A stretch of DNA of 64,000 bases from the NCBI GenBank assembly GCA_009746045.1, contig RPFO01000059.1, positions 496,501-560,500 on the forward strand, written 5' to 3'. This document shows positions 33,535 to 45,668 of the stretch, piece after piece (within the stretch, counting starts at the first letter, position 1; each line of letters starts with the position of its first letter). The notes below the pieces were generated by a model that was not told the DNA's origin, did not search any database, and worked only from the letters and a program-made list of their open reading frames with translations. Source of the DNA: Mesostigma viride (taxonomy: Eukaryota > Streptophyta > Mesostigmatophyceae > Mesostigmatales > Mesostigmataceae). The position numbers were made by a program, and so were the translations under genes.

Positions 33535-34901
33535 TGTCTTATGATCAGCAAGAAAACGGAGGTCATGGCATGCAACGGCTTCCCCGCTGAAACCACGTCC
33601 ACCCAACCTCCTCCTACTCGACGGCAGCTCCGCCCCCCCAGCGACTCGCTTCAAGCTCCTTGGCAGCTGGCTCCCCTCCACGTACGCCCGACGAAATCAA
33701 CACCGGCCCGCGCATTGCATGGCCAGGCCTAGGCGGCCCTCCGCCGCCTCGACATTTTCTGAATATGTCGCTACCTGAGTGAGGCTGCGCGGCGCAAGGG
33801 CATGAATTCTGTTGAAGGCCTTTAGCTTGTCCTCAGCATCCTCCTTTGCGGCTGCGAGGCGTGGACCCTGGATCGACCAGGCGCTGAGCAAGTGCTCAGC
33901 TCAGTGACGGCACTGTCAGTAGAATGCTCCGCCACATCCTCGGCTTCCGCTACCAAGAGCGCCGCACCCGGGGCCGGGCCGAGCTCTACTAGCGCTGCGA
34001 GCTCCCTCTTGTCACGTCCATAGGTCATCCGGGACACCGACGCCTCCTCTTTGCCAGCCGGCCATCTTAGAATATTGCGCCCACGCATGGTGACATGGAC
34101 CAGGTGAATACCGATGTGGCCGCCCTGCGGGCGGGCTTACATTATGACTGGCCATGCAACCAGGTTGACGTACCTCCTATGGCAGGGTCCCCTTGCATGT
34201 CCCGTTGCGCACCAAATTTGCACGCGCCCTACACCGATGTGGCGCGACCCGGACCTACATGTGACACCAACATGCTGCGTTCCATTTTCAGAGTAGGATA
34301 TGCTGCTCATGTCAGCAACGAGGACCTGTATCAGGGTGCCCATGCCATACATCACCAGCACGTACCATTAAGCAGCGGCGCCTGCAGCTAGTAGGGCACT
34401 TAGCTCGCACCAACCAGGTAGACACCTCACGTGGCCCCCCCGAAGGTCTGCAACCAGCTCAGCCTGGCCAGCACCTCCTGACGTGGGCCGGGCCCAGTGA
34501 TGTTAGACGCCGCAAGGCCCGCACCTTCAAAGAACAGCTAGTAGAGGACCTGGGGGGCCTAGGCCTCTCCGTGATTTGGACGAAGATGATGGACAAGGCC
34601 AAGTGGTCCCAGGTCATAGAGGACAACCAGCCCCCCCCTGCGGGGAAGCGCCCGCGTGTGCAAACCTGTGGGAGGCACGCCAGACAGGTCCCCTAGGGCA
34701 GCGTGAGGCTGTCTAGATAGATGTTGTAGTTAGAATGCTGTTAGATAGATGTGGTAGGTAGCGGATGTAGAATGTAGATAGCTTAGACCGGTAGGACTCG
34801 GTTTGCACCCATACATCCATCCATCGGGGTTAATGCTAGCTCCGTGACTCCCCGACGGGAGCACGAGACTAATTAATTAATTAATTAATTAATTAATTAA
34901 T
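33535..34901 (+). mobile_element. 5'-truncated LINE: end of reverse transcriptase, 3' UTR and (ATTA)n tail
   Basis: Conceptual plus-strand translation, broken by several frameshifts and stops, gives segments typical of the C-terminal part of a LINE RT: SKKTEVMACNG near 33545, then EAARRKGMNSVEG and LSILLCGCEAWTLD near 33780-33875. Near 34350 it gives KQRRLQLVGHLARTNQ, and near 34530 RKARTFKEQLVEDLGGLGL, ending at about 34695. About 175 bp of 3' UTR follow, then eight ATTA units (34870-34901). No endonuclease or RT core remains. It may belong to the autonomous family that mobilises the ORF1-only elements at 44.7-49.0 kb, since both have A/T tetra- or pentanucleotide tails. Confidence 0.7.
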
Positions 34902-36719
34902 GTGACATGTAATTGCTTGAGGACGCAGGGCTTATGATGTGGGCCGGACTCTCTGTACGCTGCGCCCGCATGATGAGACAAGGAGATATTAATTAATTGA
35001 TTAACCCATAGTCCGCTGACCCATTTTTGGCACTTTCATACCCCTGAAAATGAGAAAAATCATAACTCACATGCCACAACTCCAAATACCCCCAACCAAG
35101 ATGCTAGGAGTATCTACACTTCAAGGGCTTTTAGAATATGCAATAATACCATGGCTTTATCAAAGCATTTGGATGATAGCTCTAGTCAAAGTTGGCCAAA
35201 AGACGATCTTTTTTCCCCAAGGAAAAGTTAACCCCCCCCTTTTTTCCCAGGGAGGGTAGGGAACCTCAATACCAACATTGGACAATTTAGTTGGATATAG
35301 TCCAATGGGGGTTTCCTTGGGTCAGACCACCCGGATAACCCTTTACCCCTATATAACGTGCTCATATATGTGTGTGGGTTACGCGCGTGAAAACAGCTAT
35401 CTATGACATGCAACACGATCAGAATCTATGACATGCAACACGATAATGCATTATAGCAAGCTATAAAAGGCTGCCAAAAGTGCTGGAATACAAACACGTT
35501 GCCTACCTGCACTAACGGAATGCCATACTCCATAGAAATGCCATAAACTGGGCACTTTCAGGGCTAATACCACTCTCTACAACAGGCATGGAAGCTTGCT
35601 GAAGTATGCATGGAGAAAATCGTCATATATAATGCATGGGAGGCGTATTCCGCTGCAAACAACACGCAAATACGTTGTCGTACATAGCTCGTTCATGTCC
35701 TGCCCGGATTCCGCTGGCCGGGACCACCATATCTCACACATACCGTTGCTCTATGGGCATAGACAGCCATAGCCGCAACATGCATGCATCCTTTATGATT
35801 ACCAGGTTGATGTTCCGTTCAAAGATGACCTATAAACGTGTCCGCATTCCCAGCAAATGCTGCAGCGGACATCCCGTAGCAAACCTGGATGCTTGGGCTG
35901 GCGCAGACTGCCCGGCCATGAGGAGAAAATCGACATATGATAGGCGATGACTCGTCTGGCACTGGCGACCAAGAAGGCAGTATTTTCCTACCTGTATTTT
36001 CCCAATCCTAAAAATCTGGCCATGCCTGACATACAAAAATCACGCATCATCATTCTGAGCAACATTCTAAACCGTTTCTAGCCGCGAGACGCAAAATTTC
36101 CCTGATAACGGCACGTTGACAGCCATATCTCGCTACGCGCGCGCGCGAGTGAAAATTTCCCGCCAAAGTCACGTGATACTTTCTCAATGCACGTTGCATT
36201 TACCAGGCTATGGCGAATATACCCCCCAAACCTATGCATCACCTTCGTCCCTAAGTGTTCCCAGACCCACCGGACAACTTCCCTCCGTCACGGGTGGCGC
36301 GGCGCTCCAGGAATTACGTGGTTTATTACGTTAAGTCAAAGTGCATGCGATCACATGCAGTTTTCGGACTATGGGTAAAAACACGTGCTCCCGTTGGCAG
36401 TGATTGGCCATACGCCGTATTATACGCCGTATTTAGCGTATTATGCGCGATACGCAAGCGGCGCGTACGAAAATGGGGTACTTTCATACGCAACGCGTAT
36501 TTTTGCGCATTTTTGCGTATTTTCGCGTATTTTTGGCATATTTTTGGCTTACGAGGTGGGTGCATTTGCTTGCCTAGACTGCGGCGCGCCGACCTGTAGT
36601 CGGTAGGAACAAATAATTGCGTGATGAGCTAGCTAGTGTATAGTGCACTAAAGCTAAAAGCGCGTTCATTGTGACTTGTGAAGGCGGGAAGGTGAAGGCG
36701 GGTAGGCTGAAGATTCATC
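34902..36719. other. Gene-poor region
   Basis: No gene recognised. It includes a direct repeat of atctatgacatgcaacacgat (about 35398-35444). At 36411-36540 it has a stretch rich in CGTAT/GCGTATTTT words. One end of an inverted repeat lies at 36399-36415 (partner 44550-44566). Confidence 0.5.
36399..36415 (+). repeat. Inverted repeat arm (partner at 44550-44566)
   Basis: AGTGATTGGCCATACGC here is the exact reverse complement of 44550-44566. Weaker similarity extends outward (ccgttgg on one side against ccaacgg on the other). The two arms flank the LINE insertion and the small ORF at 43660, about 1.3 kb apart before the LINE inserted. Confidence 0.5.
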
Positions 36720-36736
36720 ATCAAGAAGGTGATAAG
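36720..36736. repeat. LINE target-site duplication, left copy (17 bp)
   Basis: ATCAAGAAGGTGATAAG occurs here and at 43584-43600, bracketing the LINE. Confidence 0.9.
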
Positions 36737-37359
36737 CAACAGTATCAGGCGTTGGATGGAGGTGAGAAGTAATGCTCACAATGAAACAACGCAGATGGCT
36801 ATGGCGGCGTAAAGGATAGTAGGCGATAGCCTCGACCATTCGCGACCGGGAAGATACCTCCAGATTCGTCGTTAAAAGGTGCGTCTAACGAGCTCCCTCT
36901 TGCCCGCAACCTTTGAGGCTAGCCGCCATGCGGTCCATGTCGGTCACAGGCTGTCTTACGTGGGTACGTAAGCACCTGCAAACCACATTGTTCTCATGAC
37001 GGCTAGCCCGGATTGCGGTTGGATTACGGGTAAAGTGCTGTTCGTAGGACGGTACAAGCTATGGTCAGTGTATACCCGGCAGGTGCTGGGTTTCCTGATT
37101 ATGCAAATACCCCCTTACCGCAGGTGCGGACGACACACTTTAACCCCTGGTTACGGAATTACCATGCACTGGCGGTTTAGTGGAGGAACCACTAACGCCT
37201 TCCCTGGCGATTCGACTTCGCCTAGAAACCCCCCCCTGAGATCTGCCGTCATTGCTAGACACGGCAAGGCAATGAGGCTTTCACCCATGGTCATCACCCA
37301 TCAGCTCAATTCCGGCACCCCACCACCACCCGACACTGACATTCTTCCTCGTTTGTGGT

Positions 37360-39000
37360 TTGTCTGCGCTTTTCCATGGTTGCCCCGCAGGCCCCGTACG
37401 CCATGAGCCACACCGACCTTGTCCATGGCAAGTTCCACCGTCCCCTGAATTGAAAGCTGCGCTTCAAGCATCTACAGAGAAAATCTTGGTCATCATCCTA
37501 CACGGCATGGATGCTTCGGTCTCTGACAGGAATGAGCTGAGGAAGCTGATGGCCGATCGGGGCGGTATAATAGTGGGCGGCGTAAAAAACCAACCAAACT
37601 TCCATGTACGCTTCCCATCCGCAGAAGCTGCTGAGGCAGTTCTTAAAGCTTACGTCCACGGCAAGGGCAACCCGTCCATCATGGTGGGCCCCAAGGTCTT
37701 CCGGCTTCACAAGTACCAGCCCGAGTACAGTGGTGCCGAATTCACCCTCACTCTGTCGCACTTACCGGCAGAAACACGCGACATTGCGGTGATACCTATG
37801 CTTATCAGACCCTGGGGCACGCCGTCGAACCCGGCGCTCTACGAGGAATCCGTCAAGGCAAAGCATCACGGGCCGCAAAAGAAGAAATCAAGGTGAACTC
37901 CGCAGCCATGGGGTTCACACCCAACTTCGACCCGGCACGTGGGCTTACAGGAGACGGTCTAAACCTGATCTACGGCATGCCGGGCGGCTACTCGGAGGAT
38001 GGCCCCGCTGCATTCCGGACATCATCACGGTGCAAACTCACGACAACTCCGGCAAGATCGCCAGCAACCACAAGATCACCACGCAGATCGACATGGAGCG
38101 CCCGGTGTGCACCAGCTGCATGAGGAGCCGGGAACATGAGCCTAAGGACTGCCCGCACAGGTCCACGGCTAACAGGGCTAAGAAGGACCGCATGGCTCAT
38201 GCCAACCTCGGCCCCACACCGCGCCCCGATAATGCCCAGGATCCCAACGGCAGCCGGAACACAACCATGGGAGAGGATATCAACCGCTTCCTCTGGAACG
38301 GACTGGCCGACTGGAGGGTCTGTCAAGACCTGGGTATGCCGGCGGGGGCAAGGATTGCCCTCAAGCTCCACCTTCTCATCACCTCAACCGGCAACGAGGA
38401 CTCCATTTTCTGCCCGCTCAACGAGGCCAACGAACCCTACCTGTACGTCTGGGAACCTCGTGGGTACAAAACACAACGCCCACTCGACTTCTGGACCGAC
38501 GCGCAGATGCACATTGACAGCCTGGCACTGAACCCACTGGTCACACTCAACCCGGAAACCCCCACCCTTCACATGGCCCACGTTGAGAATGGGGGTCCCA
38601 GGAGGGGAATTGACCTAGTGAAGATCCTCCTCCCAGGCACATACCAGCCAGATGACACGGGCAAGATACCGGATGCGGCCGGGCGATGGCTACTAGCGAG
38701 GGCAGCAGCACCCCCTGGCCACAGTACAGGCCTGTCCGCCGCCAGGACCAGCGAGCCGCGGACACCGAGCCACCGGGATCGCCGCAGCACATTACCAACG
38801 CCGCCAACGGGGCAGAGCTCAGCCTACCGGAGAATCTTGAGGAGGGGGACGAGATCGGGGAACACATGGACACGGAGGCGCCGGGGCAAGGAACTAAGCG
38901 CGCCCGGCCGGCAGCCACCGGGGTCACTCACAACACCGGCCTGGACATCCGTGGCGGCGCCGGACGCACCGGACGTGGCGGCCGCGCCCACCGTGACTAG
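37360..39000 (+). pseudogene. LINE ORF1, frameshifted
   Basis: Three overlapping frames together read as an ORF1-type RNA-binding protein. Frame A (to 37896) has an RRM-like segment (KILVIILHGMDAS ... NFHVRFPSAEAAEAVLKAY). Frame B (37893 on) is short. Frame C (38030-39004) has a Cys/His cluster (CTSCMRSREHEPKDCP), a zinc knuckle variant, and then FLWNGLADWRVC. The acidic C-terminus near 38830-38890 is in yet another frame (ENLEEGDEIGEHMDTE). It would coat LINE RNA. At least two frameshifts are needed to connect the parts. Confidence 0.75.
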
Positions 39001-39027
39001 GTAAGACCTGCCTGATACGCCACTAAC

Positions 39028-42000
39028 ATGAGCCAACTCACCATAGTATCATGGAATGTACGTGGTCTCAATAGCTATGGAGTACGTACTGCTAATGGCA
39101 TTCCCAATACTACTCGTATCAAGCAATTAACCCTTCACCTCGCATCATTACTGCAGGGCTACGGCGGCCCAGCCCATGAGATCTGGCTGGGCCTGCAAGA
39201 GCATAAAATTCAAGGCCCCGGGGTCACGGCCAACAAAGCAGTGAGAGCACTAGCTCCTAATAGTGAGAGTCGATGGGCTGGGCGCGAGGAACCCAGGGGG
39301 GCACAGCTTTGATTCAATACCGTAAAACGGCTTCCTCACACCTCACCTGCCACACTTGGTCCCAACCGGTAGATACGGCGGCGGCTCAATGGCAAGGCCG
39401 CTGGGTACGACAGCACATCACCTGGGGTAGCAAGCAGGGGTACCTTCTTTCAATTTACGCCCCAACCGACCCAGCTGAACAACATAATTTTTTCAAAGAC
39501 ATGTTTCAGATGATCCACGCCATTATTTCCCACGGCCTGGAGGTCATATTGATGGGTGATTTCAATCTAGACATGGCGGCGCACCCTCAATCACGTACAA
39601 ACCCCTTTCACGAACAGCTACTAGAGCTTAACCTACACGACCTACTGCGCTCCAGGGACAACGACCACACTTGGCTTGCAACACGCGACGGTCACCGCAT
39701 CACACGCCGTCTAGACAGAATCTATGCCACGCACGCTTGGGCGGACCTTGTATGTCATGCTAGGGTAGATCGCTCTATCACTCTTTCGGACCACTACCCT
39801 TGTATTATCACCTTAACGCACCACACCCCACCGACGCGGGGACCCGGTATCCCCCGCTTCAACCGAGACTTATTGAGGGATCAAACATTCACGGCTCAAG
39901 TAAAAGCTTTTTGGCGAGAGTGGGTGGCCAGCATCCCTCACTATACCGATCATTGTCGATGGATGCAAGCCGGCCTACAACATGTACTGCAACTTTCTAA
40001 GAAATACACTGCTGAGCTTAGACAACAGAAAGGCCATGAATACCGATGTTACGAACGTATTGTCAATCGTCTACAACTTAAGCAAACACTCACTACTTAT
40101 GACATGGCGAAAATGCAACAAGCCCAGCTAGCCTTGGACAAACTACGATACGAAAGACACGCTAACGCCATAGATGCGGAAAACCTTTGGTGGCACACAA
40201 CGGGGGAAAAAATGAATAAAGAATATTTTGCACTCCTCCCGAAGCAACGAACACACACGCTGATAACTGAAATTCACGACGACCAGGGCATCCACACCGA
40301 CACCCATTCCATACTAAACAGCGGTCATCAATATTTTACGAAGCTATTCCGAAGTAAACCGCACCCTCAAGCACCTCAAGCTATCCACCAAGTCCTTCAG
40401 GCGATACCACGGCGCCTCACCACCACGCAGCAGCAAGAACTAGATCAGACACCCACACAAGCTGAGACACAGGCTGCTATGCTCAAAATCAAACTCGGTA
40501 GTGCACCCGGAGTGGACGGCATCCCTGTAGAATTTTGGAGGAAGTTTTGGCCCGACCTTTCTGCCGGCTTTTACAAATGCGTCCTCGAAGTATGGCGCAC
40601 AGGTATCGTCCCTGGCAACTGGGCAGAAACCGCACTAATCCTCATATTTAAAAAGGGGTCTAAAACTCAATGGCAAAACTACCGTCCCATACGACTACTC
40701 ACGGTTGCGTACAAAATCATCAGTAAAATACTACAACTACGCATTTACACAGTACTCGACGACCTAATCGGTCCGGAACAAGTCGGCTTCCGCGCTAACC
40801 TACACATAAACGATAGCATTACCATGCTTATGGACATAGTGGAAAAAGCGTGGCGCCACAACATACTCGGCATCATACTATTCTGGGATTTCAAAAAAGC
40901 TTTTGACCGCATGTGTTGGGACTACCTGAGAAGACATTGCGCGGTTTCGGATTTGGGGCACTTTCACGCATGTCACCATCGGTATGATTCAATCGCTCTC
41001 ATGGACCCTACTCCTAAACGGGCACTTCTCACGCACAGGCACTAGCTCTAGGTCACTCCCACAAGGCGACTGCATGTCCCCGCTCCTGTTTCTTCTTGCG
41101 CATGCCGGGCTGTTCTTTTTGCACGCTCGCGACAACAGGATCAGGGGCTTCCCCATCCAAGGTAAACCGCGAGGTTTGTTCCAAACTGCTTATGTTGATG
41201 ACACCACTAATGTCTGCACCTCCACTACCGATGTGCATGCTATCATGGAGAATATCACGACATACTCTATGGCCTCTCAACAGCGGTGTAACGTGCAAAA
41301 GTCCACGGGGCTGCACATCGGGAGAGGATCCTCCCCCCGCTTATCACTCCCTAATCTGCCTGTGACATGGGTCCAGCCAGACGGTCACCACCTATTACAC
41401 AACTGCCCTATCGGTTGCACTATGGATGGACGTCTTGCTGAACACCCCACCTTTTTGTATGACAACACAACACACAGTGGCAAACTCACAGGCATGCTCC
41501 AAGCGGCATCAAGATGGGCAGCGGTTCCCCGTCTCAGCCTACGGGGCAGGGTCCTCATCACCAACCAAATGTTATTCTCCAAAGTGCTCTACTACTGCCA
41601 AGGTCACCCACCTAACGAGTACACCACCAAGATCATCCAACGAATCGGCAGCAATTTTGTTTGGAAACAGCAGGGTATCATAACACACACGGTGCCGGGA
41701 TGGATCGATCGGGACATGTCCTATATGCCATGGGTTCAAGGAGGCTTGGGCTTACATAATATGGAGTGGCGCTTATGGTCAGTGTACACCAAACAGATCC
41801 TAACCGCTTTCATAGGCGTAAACGCACACCCTGGTTGTATGTTGGCACAAGAAGCTTTCGCCACAACCTATACCCACAACAATGGTACATCATGGCACTT
41901 GGGGGCAGCAATACTTACATGTGCGCTCACTTCGTATAAAGGCTTATCATGGTACTGGGCACGTATGTGGAAAGGTTATAAGAACCTAAAACCGGACAGA

Positions 42001-43430
42001 ATTGCTCACCCTACCACGCGGGAAGAGGTGGCACGCCAACCATTATATTTCAATGATTTGCTGCGCGATAGTGAGCATAATGTGTTTGGTGTTTTAAGCG
42101 GCCGCAACCCATATGAGGGCTTTTTGACGGCCAACCCGCCGGTTACGCGAATCATCGATTTATACGCGGCTGACGGTGACCGATATCGCCTCCTAACATA
42201 CACGGAAATCAGTGCGTGGATCGCAAACATGCCCAGCCGACCAGCTTGGGACAACCTTCTACAAGCAATTCCCGCAGGATGGCATACCCTCATGACAACC
42301 CCACGCAAACCCCTACAAGTCGGGGAATGGGTGAGCTATTACCCGGATCGCGACACGTCCATACATAAGGGCTGCATCGTTGCGGTCGCGTCGACGGGCG
42401 TTACCATACAATTGCTCCAGGAGACACCCGACGGTCAAGGACTTCTCGGCAAATTGATTACATCGTACGCCTACATTCCAGCATTTCAATGTCACCGCAT
42501 TCGAGTGGTCCCGTGGTCACTGTCACAGGCGTGCATGTTACCCTTGGACCCCACCACAGTGATACGCGACACCACATGGCTACATGTTGGCAAGGGCGAC
42601 TGGACACGCTTGCTCTAGACCCGCTAGAATTTGGGTGGGTCCTCACATCTGGCGGCACCCCCATGACGAAGTGCCTTTTCGAGTACACGGCAGACTGGGG
42701 ATACCGGCTACTTCTACATAAAAATCATAGGATGCACCCGGGTCGCCTGCGCTGGCACCCCGAGTGGCCGGGCTACACCTGGATCAAGAACATTACCTTG
42801 GCAGTTGATCACCCATTGGTTGACAAACGGGCCACCGACGTCCAGCACCTGCTTATGCATCGGGCCATCGGGGTCAATTCCCAATTGCACCACCGGTACT
42901 CCCACGCGGCGGCGTGCTTATGCAACTTTCCAGATGAAACAATTGAGCACAGATTTCTGGACTGCCAACTCGCAGGGGTTTGGCAATGGCTGCTGGGTAT
43001 ATGGGCCAAGTGGATGGCTATTACAGCTCCCCCCACCACCGTCACACTATCTACGGTTATTTTCGGCATCACGGGATTACGGGACGCGAGCCTCACAGCC
43101 AACCAGATGGCATGGATATGGCTACGCACGACGATGCTTCACACCATATGGCAAGTTCGCAACGAGACCGTATTCACGTTACGTGCCGCGTACACGAGAG
43201 GTGCCGTGGTCCGCCGGTTTATCTCCTCTTGGAACCTGGCTATGCGTCGTTACTGGCTCCTGGCGACGGAACAACACAAAGTATGGGACCCGGGCCCTAA
43301 CAATGACACCCCCAGCCCCCTGGAAGTCTTCCATGCACTCATGGGCATGAACCAGGTCTTTACACGTATGCCGGATGACGATATATCTACAGTACAATGG
43401 CTACCTTGGTCGCAGGGCGCGCCTTATTAA
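39028..43430 (+). pseudogene. LINE ORF2: endonuclease, reverse transcriptase, zinc finger (frameshifted)
   Basis: The ATG at 39028 starts an APE-type endonuclease (VSWNVRGLNS, LGLQEHK; after a shift near 39285, RGTQGGTALI, LMGDFNLD, RRLDRIYA, SDHYP). RT follows: APGVDGIPVEFW, NYRPIRLL, DFKKAFDRM, then after a shift near 40950, LPQGDCMSPLLF and the AYVDDT catalytic loop. After a third shift near 42600 the C-terminus has the zf-RVT pattern (CLCNFPDETIEHRFLDC) and ends SQGAPY at 43430. The endonuclease would nick target DNA and the RT would copy RNA at the nick (target-primed reverse transcription). This copy cannot make a full protein. Confidence 0.93.
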
Positions 43431-43583
43431 TGCGGGCACCCGAATTTAGGCAAAACTAGGCATTTCAGGCTATTTTTGGCATACCTGGGTCACCTTAACT
43501 GTTATATGGAAATAAACTAACACCCATTTCACCGGAAAATAAGCAACAGTATATTTGGAATAAACGTACACCTATTTATCTGG

Positions 43584-43600
43584 ATCAAGAAGGTGATAAG
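43584..43600. repeat. LINE target-site duplication, right copy (17 bp)
   Basis: Exact copy of 36720-36736. Confidence 0.9.
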
Positions 43601-43659
43601 GTGTGCCAGCAACGTCGTGGTCGTCTGGCACCTATATCGTAGCATATCGACATCCAGGC

Positions 43660-44076
43660 ATGGCTGACACGAATGAGTCAATGGAACACGATGATGATGT
43701 GCGGCCCGATGAAGAAGAGGCGACATCCGAAACTGTCTGGACATACATTAGCAAAGAGCGCATCCTCAAGAATGGGCAGCAGACAAATAACTACTACATG
43801 GATGATGGAGTACTCCGTTACGGGCTGCTGGTCGAGCAGGCGGAGAAGGAAAGCAATACCAGGAAGAGGAAGGCGACTTGTAGTGACGCCAAGAAGCAGG
43901 CTGATGTGCGGGCGGCACTTAAAGACAGGCTTGCAGACGTTGTAGAAACCGACGCCTTTAACTGGGTGTCCGCTCATGCCAGCAACACCTCGGGCGCGCT
44001 GCTGGGGCGGCTGGGCCAAGCGGATCATCAAAGGGCCAATCCACCGACGGTAATTTGCCCGCACCTTTTGGGCTAG
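43660..44076 (+). CDS. Hypothetical 138-residue protein next to the LINE
   Basis: The ATG at 43660 (MADTNESMEHDDD) opens 138 codons with an acidic N-terminus, then a mixed charged helical segment (RILKNGQQTNNYYMDDG, EQAEKESNTRKRK). There is no signal peptide, membrane segment or familiar domain. It begins 60 bp downstream of the LINE's right target copy, so the insertion may have cut off its promoter or an upstream exon. It also lies within a pair of inverted repeat arms (36399-36415 and 44550-44566) and so could be cargo of an older DNA element. Function unknown. Confidence 0.4.
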   Translation: MADTNESMEHDDDVRPDEEEATSETVWTYISKERILKNGQQTNNYYMDDGVLRYGLLVEQAEKESNTRKRKATCSDAKKQADVRAALKDRLADVVETDAFNWVSAHASNTSGALLGRLGQADHQRANPPTVICPHLLG

Positions 44077-44689
44077 CTCAGCAAAGAGCAGCTGGACGAG
44101 GAGCTGTGCGAAGTGCATTCATTTGCGCCTTTCAATGCCATCGACGCCCTTCAATGTCATCGACACCTTGGGGCAATGTATAGTGCATGCATATCTTGAG
44201 TTCTACAAATCTATTATCCTTTCCAGTGAGTTGTGCATTGATACTGGTATTGATACTTAGTTGCATGTTGTCTCGATTTTGAAGAGAAACTATCAAGTTA
44301 GACCGTTAGTAGAAACTATGCTTGTATTTAGGTAGTGATGGCAATGCCAAGGTCATGCTATATATGTCATGTATAGGCAAAAGGTATGGAAAAACACCAG
44401 CAGACTATGCTTGGTTGCTCAGAATGTTGAAAACCCCTCAAAATCATGCCAAAAAAGGGGTTTTCAACGGTTAGCGTACGATCAGCGTATAATACATTAT
44501 ACACCGCGTATTATACATTATACACCTGGGGCCGCGTACGACGCGTATTGCGTATGGCCAATCACTGGCCGTTGGGGAGTCACGGAGCACCGATCAAAGT
44601 GCTTTTAATCCCTGTGTGTGCTCAACAGGAGAAAGGGCAGAGCCCCCCAGTCTCCTTCATGCCAAAGGCATGCCACAGCTGCATTTGGG
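44077..44689. other. Gene-poor region with an inverted-repeat arm
   Basis: No gene seen. 44484-44520 has a short direct repeat (gcgtataatacattatacacc-like). The arm GCGTATGGCCAATCACT lies at 44550-44566. The last 100 bp may already be the 3' end of the minus-strand element that follows. Confidence 0.45.
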
Positions 44690-45009
44690 CGCGCTAGCTA
44701 AAAGGACATGCTATATACCGATCCGGCAAACTGTGGGTGCAATAAGACCCATGTGAGCGTGGCATAACAAGTAGCATGGGCAAGTGATCTGAACATAGAC
44801 AGCTAGGGCGTAGCATGGCTGTACGAGGACTAGAGGCTAAGGCTATGGCTTGTTGTGTAGGTACCATGCGTTGGCGGCACGTGACTAGGTATGTTGGCAC
44901 AGCTACTAGGCAACATTCTAACTACACTGTAGTAAGCATGGCTAACTACACTGTAAGCATGGCTGCCTTAGCGGCAGTGACTCCAATGGATACAAGCTAG
45001 GGCTATTGC

Positions 45010-45668
45010 TACTAGCCCGCTGGGGGCGTCCACATCTTGTGGTTGATCATCAGGTCCCCGCCCGGGCTCCAGTACACCTTGGGCTTCTGGGGGTCCTGCT
45101 TATGGCGGAGGTATTCAGCCAATTCCGGCCACAGGTCGCGTCGCTGTTGTTGCTGAGCGGGGCAGGTACGTCAGCCTGCGGGTCGTCATCGATCCATCTG
45201 GAGTCCAGGTGAGGTCGTGCAACCGCTTGCGGCGAGAGAGGAACCGCTGCTTATCCTCAGGGAAGGGGAAGGTGAGCAGGACTGGTGGGGGAGCCGCCTT
45301 GTCCCGTGAGTGGGGAAGGCGGTGGCACCCACGCAGTTCTACCAGGCCCATGAGGGTAAGAAGCTGGTTCTTGAGCTCGTCAGCAAGGGAGGTTGACGTG
45401 ACTCACCTGGCTTCTGGGGGAAGCGACGTAGCACCACTCGGCATGCACTCGCGGCGAGCGCGGTCGGTGCCCCTCCCGTTGCTGGGCCGGGCGGTGGTCC
45501 TCCAGCTCCTGGATCGAGCTTCGTGGCAATGGCGTCGGTGGTGGAGGCGGTCGCTGACCGCAGCGGCGCCGGCGCAGCAGGTCTGCGTAGGAGAGCGGCG
45601 GGAGGTCACCAGCATCCTGCCGGGGTGGCTGGGATGCAATGGTGGCCGTCTGCTCCGCGCTATCTAGC
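45010..45668 (-). pseudogene. ORF1 C-terminal half of the interrupted minus-strand element
   Basis: Contains the RRM/C-terminal-domain-like block of the family (DKAAPPPVLLTFPFPEDKQ, RFLSRRKRLHDLTWTPD), matching AKAGPPPVVLTFSDITARV and RFLSRRKKLVDTSWSLD of the plus copy. Frameshifts and small deletions break it. Its left edge joins 47461 across the inserted element. Confidence 0.75.

Larger units (their letters stand above)
36737..43583 (+). mobile_element. Full-length or near full-length LINE (6.85 kb), decayed
   Basis: A non-LTR retrotransposon bounded by a 17 bp target duplication. Layout: 5' leader 36737-37400, ORF1 about 37400-39000, ORF2 39028-43430, and a short 3' UTR ending ACACCTATTTATCTGG. 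An ATA/AAATA-rich stretch replaces a poly-A tail. ORF2 contains an apurinic-type endonuclease, RT and a zinc-binding zf-RVT-like C-terminus, as in plant/algal L1-type elements. At least three frameshifts in ORF2 and two in ORF1 make this copy inactive. A second, 551 bp copy of the family lies at 54690-55240 on the opposite strand. Confidence 0.93.
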
